DNA from: Novosphingobium profundi
GTDB lineage: Bacteria > Pseudomonadota > Alphaproteobacteria > Sphingomonadales > Sphingomonadaceae
Assembly: GCF_018491765.1 (NCBI RefSeq)
Contig: NZ_JABWCU010000014.1
Span: 120,412-184,411, forward strand
DNA: 64,000 nucleotides
Direction of reading: 5' to 3'
Under the pieces are notes generated by a model. The model made no database searches. It was not told where the DNA came from and saw only the letters and a program-made list of their open reading frames with translations. Positions 35,401 to 42,831 of the stretch are shown piece after piece. Position 1 is the stretch's first letter. Each line of letters opens with the position of its first letter. The translations under genes were made by a program, and so were the position numbers.

Positions 35401-37739
35401 ACGATGTGGCGCCAAACCTGATCGGCAACCGTCGCGAGTTCGCCCTCGCCGTCGCCGACTTCGCGCTGCTGTGCACCGACGCCTTCACGCCGAGCGACGC
35501 GCAGCCCGCCTGTCCGAAGCAATTTGCGGTTGCCCCTCCCAAGCGACCGGAGTCGATCTCGGTCGACCACCACGACCCCTACATGTTCAACTATCGTCAC
35601 GAACCGATCCCGCTGCGGATCGCGACCACCCAGGGTACCGGACGCTGGCACCAGCGTGACGGGACGCGCGGGGACATGGCGTTCGTGTTCGATACGGCTA
35701 CCCATGCGGCAAATGTGGGAGGCGATCTCTCGACGGTCGATACAAGGCGCAACCACGTTCCGGGCGATCCATCGACCGAAATATTCGAAGCCTACGAAGG
35801 TGACCCCATCCAGGTTCGCCTGATCCAGGGCGCGCAGGAGGTTCAGCACGTTTTCACCGTCCACGGGCAGGTGTGGAAGCGGCAGCCCGCGTCCGACGAG
35901 CCGACTTGGGTCAGCGCCCAGGAAATCGGCATTTCCGAGCATTTCGAGATGGAGATCAACCGGCTCAACTTCGCCGATGGCGTGAGGCTGGAGGACGGCA
36001 TCGTCGATCGGCAGTACCACGCCGGAACGCAGGACGCGCTGTGGAACGGGGCCTGGGGCTTCTTCCGCAGCTACGCCAGCCCTGCACAGACGCTCGATTT
36101 GGCTTCGCCGGGGAAGGACGATCCCATCCGTTGCCGCTTGGCGCCGGTTTCGGCCCCCGTTCGCATGTCGGACCTGGCCCCCGACAGCGCCTGTAGTGGA
36201 CGCTCTCCGGTGATCGACGCCGCCGCCGCTACCGCGATCTCGCCCTCGCCCTTGGTGCGCACAAAGGGTCTGTCGCAGGTCGGCAGCCTGCGGCCTGACT
36301 TCACGCTCACCGCACGCTTGTTCTGCGTCGAGGCGATCAGCGACACCCTGCCTTACAACTCTCGCGAGAATATCTCGGACCCTTCAGCCGTTCGCTTCGT
36401 CCTGCGGCGGCAATCGGTGTTGCAACTGTCGCCCACCGACCCCGCGCCGCGCTGCCCGAGAAGAGCACGACCGACACGTGCGGGCGACGAACTCCAGATC
36501 GAGGGCGCCGCACGACAGCTTTCGGGCGAAATGGCGCCGCTCCCGGGGGTCGAGCTGTCAGTCCCTCTCGATGAAAGGCTGCCGCTTGTCCTGCGCATGA
36601 AGTCTGGCGAACTGGGCATCATCAACGTCGCCAACCATGTCGGAACGCTGCAGGCGACCGCCGACAACGCGATCCTGCCGCCGGTGGTCTCATGGACGGA
36701 AAACGACCGCAACGTCGCGGCCGACCGGCTTGTCCCCAGCCAGACTGTGAGCATTCACGCGGCCATGGTCAGCTATAACGTCCACAACAACGACGGCGCG
36801 CGGGTAGGCCTGAACAGCCGCTCCGGCTCGAATCCCTCCCTTATCGGCAGCGCTTCCCCCGATCCAAACGAACTGGAGGGACAGTCGACCACGCAGTTCT
36901 ACGCCGGCCTCATTCACAACCAGTCCGACTCCGGACCTGCGGGAACCGTGAGCTTCGAGCCGTTCGCGACCAGGAAGGGCCTTGTCGGGTCGCTGTCCTC
37001 GATGGCCGATCCGATCCGGCACCCTTCGATGGGGCTCGTTGGCGCTCTCGTCATCGAGCCGCAGGACGCCGAGATCGTCTCCGAAACCGTGGGCGGAACC
37101 CGCGCCCGCATATGCACTGGAAAAGCGGGCGGCGCGGACGCGCGCGAATGCTTCGAGGAGGCGGTGATCGTCTATCAGGACGGTCTCAACCTCAAGAAGG
37201 ACGGCAAGTCCATACCCGATTGCCACGTCTGCGACGACAGCTACGATAGCGGTGACGTGGCGTTCAACTACCGCACCGAGCCGCTCTTCGCACGCGCGGG
37301 GATAGACCAATTCGAACAGCGCGAACCCAATCCCGAATCGGGTCGCAGGCAACTGGTCGATCTCAACAATTACGCACTTGATCCTTGTCTCCTGCTGCCG
37401 GCGTACAAGCCGGTCGAGACTCCCGTCATCAAAGTCGAGCCCGGCGAGAACCTGCTCATCAGGCTGGTCCACCCCGGCGGGCGGGCGCGCCAGCGCGCGT
37501 TCGTCACTTACGGCCACCGCTACGACGAACGCGACCTGAAAGGCTTCGGTTCACCATCGGCCGCTTTGATGGCCCCGCAGAAATCGATGACCGCCGACCT
37601 TGGCCCGATCGCGCCTGGCCGATGGCTTTACCGAGATGGCGCCGGACAGTTCGTCGCGGGCGGCGCGTGGGGATATATCGAGGCTGGCGACGAGATTGCC
37701 CAGAGCTGCCCGGTCGCCCCGGCTCCCGCGGGACCATGA
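32481..37739 (+). CDS. Giant multicopper-oxidase-like lipoprotein (MnxG/McoA/MofA-like)
   Basis: A 1752-residue exported protein. The signal peptide carries a lipobox (ACLSAC, Cys near residue 27), predicting a membrane-anchored periplasmic or outer-membrane lipoprotein. Copper-type motifs are spread over several cupredoxin-like domains: HVFHLHAHQW near residue 455 (HxxHxH); FHCHLYPHFAQGMW at 508-521, the complete HCHxxxH-xxx-GM type 1/type 3 motif; HIHLVKFD at 823; FTHDHFGPSTIQQHGF near 917; and HVFTVHGQVW at 1123. Early ANGGSLTHGLFG-like and FFSS segments resemble the GxYWYHSH region. Ordinary laccases have about 500-600 residues; such length is known for manganese-oxidising MCOs. Substrate oxidation of Mn(II) is an inference. 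It is followed in the operon by a propeller protein, SCO1 and a cytochrome c. Confidence 0.8.
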   Translation: MPICDPIDLRVLRKVALALFLACLSACAAGPQEITSTRPMIEDSRPSGRTVVADVVAINQPLVYNRFGSTNPWGMIYALRRDAQLDDDGRMVLKSDHRPRPLVLRVAAGDVLEINFQNMLRPLVPQDEREDDLISGPRAVDPAPEPDDGITVPDPPNDPRTRRAGIAIVGLEAVDGNDPLATGLIGIEPGARQTYRFKTSRPGAYFFSSLAAVAGGEGNGGSLTHGLFGMVIVEPRGAKFYRSQVDETALACARGTRTACAANAGVPGYVNYEAIDPSDGSPVLNMLADRGANRAEIVHGDLTAIVVDPEAAAHVGQPATDGSRSGSSAWREFAIMFHDELKTVHAPEFAILNEPKTDDPIALARNKQLAGIRDGFAINYGASGAGTIVLANRMGKGPAKNCVDCAYEEFFLQSWANGDPALLPNYRDDPSNVYHSYLGDRVKFYNVHAGPKETHVFHLHAHQWLSQSAGSRGNYLDSQTIGPFQAFSYEIYYGGTGNRNLTPGDSIFHCHLYPHFAQGMWGLWRVHETLEDGTRALPDGGGMDGMWEGLGTDPETGLTSGGTPIPGLVPLPGQALPPEPTYLATAGDDAMPGYPFYIAGKRGYRAPQAPMDISEDGGLPRHITELPDGITIAQAREVQPIEHALDQADLTFAMEAVKLAILPQDGTRLEKAAMKFHAHSGGRITRPMSDNLGLTAPGGFLVNGLPSAPGAPFANPCPEEPGQADHWVNGLPSRMTGTREYKVSAIELDLVVNQYGWHDPQARINVLDNHVSEYEGEKRAADPFFFRARSGECVVFHHTNRTSGHTEKDAFQVKTPVDTIGQHIHLVKFDVTASDGSANGFNYEDGTLARDHIGELLKAANSAHGAVDWSASGQTPRTLALKNDAAGNPVYQTTTQRWWADPLLDEAQRDRTISTVFTHDHFGPSTIQQHGFYSALLIEPKGSTWLKPDGTRLEESENGPAVGTQAIIQTPPQDDVAPNLIGNRREFALAVADFALLCTDAFTPSDAQPACPKQFAVAPPKRPESISVDHHDPYMFNYRHEPIPLRIATTQGTGRWHQRDGTRGDMAFVFDTATHAANVGGDLSTVDTRRNHVPGDPSTEIFEAYEGDPIQVRLIQGAQEVQHVFTVHGQVWKRQPASDEPTWVSAQEIGISEHFEMEINRLNFADGVRLEDGIVDRQYHAGTQDALWNGAWGFFRSYASPAQTLDLASPGKDDPIRCRLAPVSAPVRMSDLAPDSACSGRSPVIDAAAATAISPSPLVRTKGLSQVGSLRPDFTLTARLFCVEAISDTLPYNSRENISDPSAVRFVLRRQSVLQLSPTDPAPRCPRRARPTRAGDELQIEGAARQLSGEMAPLPGVELSVPLDERLPLVLRMKSGELGIINVANHVGTLQATADNAILPPVVSWTENDRNVAADRLVPSQTVSIHAAMVSYNVHNNDGARVGLNSRSGSNPSLIGSASPDPNELEGQSTTQFYAGLIHNQSDSGPAGTVSFEPFATRKGLVGSLSSMADPIRHPSMGLVGALVIEPQDAEIVSETVGGTRARICTGKAGGADARECFEEAVIVYQDGLNLKKDGKSIPDCHVCDDSYDSGDVAFNYRTEPLFARAGIDQFEQREPNPESGRRQLVDLNNYALDPCLLLPAYKPVETPVIKVEPGENLLIRLVHPGGRARQRAFVTYGHRYDERDLKGFGSPSAALMAPQKSMTADLGPIAPGRWLYRDGAGQFVAGGAWGYIEAGDEIAQSCPVAPAPAGP

Positions 37740-39547
37740 GCGGGGCGAACACGTCCTCCCTCGCGTTCGTGGCGATCGCGGCACTCTCGTTGCTTGCGGG
37801 CACGCGTGGGTTCGCCGAAGACGGTCCGGACAACACGATCGTCTCGGTCGACATCGAATCGAAGGACGGTGGCGCTGCGAAGGCCGGACAGCCGGTCACC
37901 CTGGCGATACGGGTGCGGGACCCGGCAAGCGGCTATCCCATCACGGGGTTGACCCCAGCCGCCTGGTTTGTCCCCGACATCGGCAACGGCGCGACGTGCG
38001 AGGAGTGGGTCAACCGCCTTGCGGGCAGCCCGGTCCCGCCGCCCGGTGTCGCCGATCTCAATGGCTATGACATCATCCAATTGGCGAAAGACGGCTCGCT
38101 GGCCATCATCGACCCACGGCTCAATCTTGCCACCGCGAACATCCGGTCGCTGACCCGCCTATCCTCTCTTCCCGCCCATTGGGCGATCAATCCCGGCGGA
38201 TCGATCCTCGCGATGGTCCCCGGCGATGCGCCCTCGAAGATCAGGCTTTTCGAACACAGTCCCATCGCAGTGCGCAATGAGGTCGAGGCGGGCGCCGGGG
38301 TCGTATCGCTTACCGCAGGCGAAGAGGACGTGCTGGCCGGAACCGCCGACGGTCGCCTGTTGCGCATCTCGCCCGAGGGGACCGTGCTCGGCCAGATCCC
38401 GCTCGGGTCGGGAGCGGTGGTCCTTGCGCGGGGTGACGATGGTGGCCTCGTCGCACTGGCGCAGGACGGGCACGGCCTCATCGCGGGTGATGGCGGAAAG
38501 TCCGTGAAGTTCGCAGGTGTTGCGGGCGGTGCCCGGTCAGTCGCCTATTCGACGCTTGCCGACGGCGCTTACATCCTTTCCGCGGACGGTCGCAGCCTGT
38601 CCATCCTGCACCGTGACGAGCCGGGGCGGATCTTCACCTTGCCGCTCGAAGCGGAGGCGTCGCGCATCGTCTCCAGTCAAAATGGCCAGTGGCTTGCTTT
38701 GCCCGCGGCGGACGGTCGCTCGGTGGCGATCCTGGATACGCGAACGGGATCGGTCCGCTGGACCATTGGCGCTGAGGACCCGGTGCGCGATGTGCTTTTC
38801 TCCGACAGCTTTCTCTACTTTACCCACGCCCGGGCAGGCGGCGTGACCCGGGTCGTGTTCGATTCCGACGGCGATGCCCCGGGCATCGCCATGATCGCCG
38901 CGGGAGAAGCCGCCGCGACGGATCGGGAGAAGAGCCCCATGCCTCTTCTCGTCCGGGTGCCGGGCAACGGGATCATCGCCGCCAGCCCTGAGCGGCGGGT
39001 CGGCTTCATGGTTGCAGAAGATGGCGCCCAGGCGGCGATGTCCTCGCTTCCCTTGCTCGCCGGGGATACCGCCGGACTCCTGCTGCGCTATCGCGGTGTG
39101 CACGAGGTCGGGCACGAGGGCGAATACCGTGCCGACTTCGTGCCAGAGTACGGCGGCCGATACCTCGCCGTGGTGCGCATCGACCAGCCGAACCTCGCCC
39201 ACTGCCGCAAGGTCGCGTTCGCCGGAGCAGCCGATCCCGCGCTCGCCCGGCCAACGGCCGCGGCAGTGGGTCCGTCCGCCGTGCCCCGGCTCATGGCTGC
39301 CCCCCACGTGGGGGATGGCGAGGTTCGCTTTGCCGTTGAGGGCGTGCCGGATGGGACGCGTCTGCTCAACGCCGTTTTCATGTCCGAGACGGGCACATGG
39401 CATCGCTTCGTTGACGTATTCGACGATGGCAAGGGCCACTTCCGCTTCCGGACCAACATACCTGGCAGCGGTCGCTACCGCTTCTACGCCGAGCTGTCCG
39501 GACAGCACGCCGGGGAAACGCTGGCGCTCGATGTGCCGGTATCGTGA
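37736..39547 (+). CDS. Secreted beta-propeller (YncE/WD40-like) protein of the oxidase operon
   Basis: A 603-residue exported protein: signal peptide about residues 1-28 (SLAFVAIAALSLLAGTRGFA), then an Ig-like segment (VTLAIRVRDPASGYPITGL). A series of about seven repeated strands follows, with motifs such as DGSLAIIDPRLN, ADGRLLRISPEGTVLG and DGRSVAILDTRTGSVRW, a layout like YVTN/WD40 propellers. The C-terminal 150 residues are a further beta domain (EYRADFVPEYGGRYLAVV, GDGEVRFAVEGVPDG). There is no heme or copper motif. The ATG overlaps the oxidase stop by four bases, so it is coupled. It probably acts as a periplasmic partner or scaffold. Confidence 0.75.
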   Translation: MSGANTSSLAFVAIAALSLLAGTRGFAEDGPDNTIVSVDIESKDGGAAKAGQPVTLAIRVRDPASGYPITGLTPAAWFVPDIGNGATCEEWVNRLAGSPVPPPGVADLNGYDIIQLAKDGSLAIIDPRLNLATANIRSLTRLSSLPAHWAINPGGSILAMVPGDAPSKIRLFEHSPIAVRNEVEAGAGVVSLTAGEEDVLAGTADGRLLRISPEGTVLGQIPLGSGAVVLARGDDGGLVALAQDGHGLIAGDGGKSVKFAGVAGGARSVAYSTLADGAYILSADGRSLSILHRDEPGRIFTLPLEAEASRIVSSQNGQWLALPAADGRSVAILDTRTGSVRWTIGAEDPVRDVLFSDSFLYFTHARAGGVTRVVFDSDGDAPGIAMIAAGEAAATDREKSPMPLLVRVPGNGIIAASPERRVGFMVAEDGAQAAMSSLPLLAGDTAGLLLRYRGVHEVGHEGEYRADFVPEYGGRYLAVVRIDQPNLAHCRKVAFAGAADPALARPTAAAVGPSAVPRLMAAPHVGDGEVRFAVEGVPDGTRLLNAVFMSETGTWHRFVDVFDDGKGHFRFRTNIPGSGRYRFYAELSGQHAGETLALDVPVS

Positions 39548-39558
39548 AGGAGTATGCC

Positions 39559-40140
39559 GTGACCCGATGCAGCCGCCGAAGCTTCGTTGCCGGAAGCCTT
39601 GCCGTCACGACCGCCGGGCTCTTGTCCGGATTGCCGCTCAGCGCCGGGGACACCCGCGCCGCGCGCCTGCCCGCGCGCCTTTTCGAAATGACGCTTACCG
39701 AGGCGCGCACGCGCAAACGCATGAAGCTGCTGCGCGACGCGATGGGAGATCGCGCGGTCGCGCTCAACTTCATGTTCACCGGCTGCTCGAGCGTCTGCCC
39801 GATGCAGTCGCTTCTGCTGTCCCGAACGCAGAAGCTCCTGGGCGCAAAGATGGGCCGCGAGGTTGTTTTCCTGTCGATCTCGCTCAGCCCGATAGGCGAT
39901 ACGCCCCAGAAATTGACGGCCTACGCGAAGGCGCATGACGCTGGCCCGGGCTGGCTGTTCTTGGCCGGCGACTTCATTGAGACCAACCGTCTGCAAAAGG
40001 GCTTCGATGCGTTCGAGCCTAATCGCAACAATCATCCTCCGGTCATTCTGGTCGGTCGCGCCAACTCTGCCAAATGGACGCGGCTGTATGGCATGCCAAA
40101 GCCAGAGCGGATCGCGAGCGAGCTTAATGCGTGGCTCTAG
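39559..40140 (+). CDS. SCO1/SenC-type copper chaperone
   Basis: About 193 residues. The N-terminus has a twin-arginine motif (CSRRSFVAGSLAVTTAG). The thioredoxin-like domain contains LNFMFTGCSSVCPMQS, the CxxxC copper site, and a distal His in NNRNNHPPVILVG (here NRNNHPPVILVG) that completes the Cys2-His copper ligand set. The GTG at 39559 has AAGGAG six bases upstream and is preferred over the GTG at 39544 that overlaps the previous stop. It would deliver copper to, or reduce thiols in, the adjacent giant oxidase. Confidence 0.88.
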   Translation: MTRCSRRSFVAGSLAVTTAGLLSGLPLSAGDTRAARLPARLFEMTLTEARTRKRMKLLRDAMGDRAVALNFMFTGCSSVCPMQSLLLSRTQKLLGAKMGREVVFLSISLSPIGDTPQKLTAYAKAHDAGPGWLFLAGDFIETNRLQKGFDAFEPNRNNHPPVILVGRANSAKWTRLYGMPKPERIASELNAWL

Positions 40141-41362
40141 CCGATTGATATTGATCGTGTTTATGGGGTTGCCTTTGTCCAGCAACGCCAGCGTGCCGGA
40201 TCTCGAAACCGGACGCTCGATCTACCAGCATGGCATTGGGCGTGACGCGATCGGTGTCGAGATATTCGGCGAGCGCGTCGAAAACGCGGCCACTTTCACC
40301 TGCGCAGCGTGCCATGGCGAATACGGGGCCGGCGGCAGCGAGGGCGGAATCGTCGCGCCTTCTCTCATCGTCGATGAGCAGATGTCTGGCGAAACGCTGG
40401 AAGCGTGGCTCGGGTCGGCCCTTGACCTCGGCGGAAGCCCGGCATCGGAACGGACGTCCGGAGGGAAGGTCGAGCGGATGCCGCGCTTCCGGATGAGCGC
40501 ACGCGACCGATCCGCCCTGGCAAGCTACATCCGGACGCTGCCCAATCCACCGGTCACCGGGTTGACGAACGACACGCTCGTCGTCGGCTTGGAAACGACC
40601 GGCACGGGCCTTGACGAAGCCGGACGGGCCGCTCTGATGCACGAAATATCCGGCTTGTTCGGCAAGCTTGCAGGATACGGCCTCCTGGGTCGGCGGATAG
40701 AAGTTCGTGACGTGACAGGGCAAGGCCCCAGGGCCGAGGTTTTTGCCGCGATTCTCTGGGATCCGCGCGCAGCGATCGAAGCGCCCTTGCGAATGTCGAT
40801 CAGGCCACCCGTTGGCACGGGGGAGCAGGGCCTGTGCGCGAGCGTCCAGCCTTCGCTGGCCGAGCAATATGAGATGCTGACGCTCTATCTGGACCGGCGC
40901 AAGGTGCGATATTGGACGATCTGGAGCGGCGCCGAGCCGCCTTTCGAACTGCCCCTATCCGCTACGCCGCAGGACGCGCAAGGATCGGACGACATGGTCG
41001 AGATTCGTCTTGATCCCGGACATGATCTTTCTGGTGCCAAGCCCACATATGTGTTCGCCGACCAGGTCGGCGCTTCGGCATCTAACGTGCAGTCGCCAGG
41101 CCTGCATCTGCTCGTGCCGGCGCGGATAAGCGAGCAGGAACGCGCGGCGAAAGATATCCTGAGCCGAAATCCGGTCGATCCCCGAAGCGCGGGCGCCATC
41201 GCAATGATCAGGAACGCCGCCCAAGCGCTGTTCACCACCCTTGCGCGATCGGGCCGGAGAATCTCGGTGCGCGCGGCATGCGAGGATCTGGCAAAGGCAT
41301 CGAGGCGCCTCTATCACCTCGACGACATCCATGCCGGCAACATAGTCGCAATCGATCCCTAG
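40127..41362 (+). CDS. Exported cytochrome c with a C-terminal periplasmic-binding-like region
   Basis: A 411-residue protein: signal peptide residues 1-22, then a class I cytochrome c domain with heme motif CAACH (59-63) and a Met ligand in RMPRFRMSARDRSALASYI. From about residue 140 the sequence TNDTLVVGLETTGTG...YGLLGRRIEVRDV resembles the start of type I periplasmic substrate-binding proteins, but it is shorter than that family and degenerate. It may be a cytochrome fused to a sensor- or binding-type module. It overlaps the SCO1 gene by 14 bases and is the last gene of the operon, a plausible electron acceptor for the oxidase. Confidence 0.78.
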   Translation: MRGSSRLILIVFMGLPLSSNASVPDLETGRSIYQHGIGRDAIGVEIFGERVENAATFTCAACHGEYGAGGSEGGIVAPSLIVDEQMSGETLEAWLGSALDLGGSPASERTSGGKVERMPRFRMSARDRSALASYIRTLPNPPVTGLTNDTLVVGLETTGTGLDEAGRAALMHEISGLFGKLAGYGLLGRRIEVRDVTGQGPRAEVFAAILWDPRAAIEAPLRMSIRPPVGTGEQGLCASVQPSLAEQYEMLTLYLDRRKVRYWTIWSGAEPPFELPLSATPQDAQGSDDMVEIRLDPGHDLSGAKPTYVFADQVGASASNVQSPGLHLLVPARISEQERAAKDILSRNPVDPRSAGAIAMIRNAAQALFTTLARSGRRISVRAACEDLAKASRRLYHLDDIHAGNIVAIDP

Positions 41363-41516
41363 CTCGCCGATCGGTGGTGTCCCGGCAGAAGCGCGCCAGG
41401 AGCTCGTCGGCCTTTTGACCGCCGCGCATTGTGCAGAGCCACGGCGAAAGGCGGATCATGCCGCGTCATGCGGCCCATCCCCGGATTGGCGTCGTCAGCC
41501 GTTTCCCAGCCGACCC

Positions 41517-41690
41517 TTCAGGGTCGCCTTGTCCAGCATGCTGTCAGCCAGGAGCCGCTCCGGCTTGCCGTTTTCGTCCTCCAGTTGCCGCAACCGACGG
41601 ACATCGGCCCCCCATACCGGCGTACTTCGCCTTCAGCTTGCAAAAGGCCGCGCTGGATGCCTTGCGCAAAAGCGTCGCAGCCCTGGTTTA
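41517..41690 (-). pseudogene. Relic of an IS3-family OrfA transposase
   Basis: On the minus strand one frame reads RKASSAAFCKLKAKYAGMGG, and after a one-base frame change the next reads DVRRLRQLEDENGKPERLL followed by ADSMLDKATLK. Together these reproduce the C-terminal half of IS3-group OrfA proteins (helix-turn-helix tail plus leucine-zipper segment). The start is missing, the frame is shifted and no OrfB or terminal repeats are visible. It lies in the 41363-41774 gap between the oxidase operon and the phenol island; the rest of the gap holds nothing recognisable. Confidence 0.75.
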
Positions 41691-41774
41691 AAGGCCGGTG
41701 ATGGCAATGCCCCATCTTGCCGATTTCGATGAAAGTTTCGGGGCCCGAACCGGCCGATGGGCCGGCGGACGGGC

Positions 41775-42698
41775 TCAGGCGGGTTCGACGGCCGTGCGCA
41801 TGTCGCATTTGCGCGCGACGTCGAGGAACGCCTCGACCAGCGGGGAATCGTCGTCGCTGCGCCAGATAATCGACAGGTCCGAGCTCAATTTCTCTTCAGG
41901 CTTGAACCGGCGATAGACGACGCCAGGTAGCTGCAGGTTCTGCGCCCCCTCGACCACGAAGCACAGCCCAAGCCCGCTGGAAGCAAGCGCCACCGCCGTT
42001 ACGGCATTATCGACCGACTGGACGACATTGGGAACCATCTCCCTCTCGTGGAAGAGCCGCATCAGATAGCGGGTGAAGCCGCTGGGACGCTGGACGCGCG
42101 GATAGAAGATCACCGGCTCGCCATCGAGATCGGGAAAGCAGATCGCCGATTTGGCGGCCAGCGGATGGGCTGACGGCACCGCCAGCATCATCTCCTCCGA
42201 ATGCAGCGTTTCCCACTCGAGGCCCGGCTCCCTTTCGAAAAAACGGTTGAGGCCGACGGCGATGCGCCCGTCGCGCAATGCCTCCAGCTGGGTTTCGCGG
42301 TCCATGTCGTGGAGGATGATCTCGACCTTGGGATAGATCTCGCGGAATGCCTTGATGATGCGCGGCACGGTGTCGAGCACGGCCGAACCGAAGATCCCGA
42401 CATCCAGTCGCCCCATCTGCCCTTCGCCCGTCAGCTTGGCGCGGTGGGCCGCGCGTTCGAGCGTTTCGAGGATATTCTCGGCATCGCGGAAGAAGGCCGC
42501 GCCCGCGGTCGTCGGTTCTACCCCCCGGTTGCGGCGGATAAGAAGTTCGGTGCCGATCGCATGCTCGAGTTGCTGGATCTGCCGGGTCAATGGCGGCTGC
42601 GAGATATGGATTGCCTGCGCCGCCGAACGGAAACTGCCATGGCGAACCACCGCTACGAAATAGCGCAATTGGCGGATGTCGATGGAGCTGATGTTCAT
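41775..42698 (-). CDS. LysR-family regulator of the lower meta-cleavage operon
   Basis: A 307-residue LTTR with DIRQLRYFVAVVRHGSFRSA and ISQPPLTRQIQQLEHAIG at residues 7-52, a helix-turn-helix like that of CatM/BenM-type aromatic regulators, and a C-terminal effector domain (GRLDVGIFGSAVLDTVPR onward). It is divergent from the dmpC-first gene run, with two dyads between them that fit LTTR binding. The effector is probably a pathway intermediate such as 2-hydroxymuconate or a catechol derivative (inference). Confidence 0.9.
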   Translation of the reverse strand: MNISSIDIRQLRYFVAVVRHGSFRSAAQAIHISQPPLTRQIQQLEHAIGTELLIRRNRGVEPTTAGAAFFRDAENILETLERAAHRAKLTGEGQMGRLDVGIFGSAVLDTVPRIIKAFREIYPKVEIILHDMDRETQLEALRDGRIAVGLNRFFEREPGLEWETLHSEEMMLAVPSAHPLAAKSAICFPDLDGEPVIFYPRVQRPSGFTRYLMRLFHEREMVPNVVQSVDNAVTAVALASSGLGLCFVVEGAQNLQLPGVVYRRFKPEEKLSSDLSIIWRSDDDSPLVEAFLDVARKCDMRTAVEPA

Positions 42699-42712
42699 GG
42701 GTCTTGTGATAC

Positions 42713-42748
42713 CTGATCCGTATATCAGAGGCCAATAATCTGTATTGG
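42713..42748. promoter_or_regulatory. Two LysR-type dyads in the divergent promoter
   Basis: CTGAT-N6-ATCAG (42713-42728) and CCAATA-N5-TATTGG (42732-42748) are adjacent perfect inverted repeats directly upstream of the LysR start codon and about 85 bases before dmpC. CCAATATCC recurs at 42772. The arrangement fits a recognition site plus activation site of an LTTR. Confidence 0.6.
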
Positions 42749-42831
42749 ACGGTTCAGGTCAAGCCCTTTAGCCAATATCCAGAAGCTGGCGCTGATGTGA
42801 AGAACGGCCAGACGGGAAGGACAGTTTGGAA

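Noticed and set aside
41232..41459. 75-codon minus-strand open frame next to the IS3 relic
   Set aside because: I tried to read it as OrfB or an IS66-type protein but found no convincing match.
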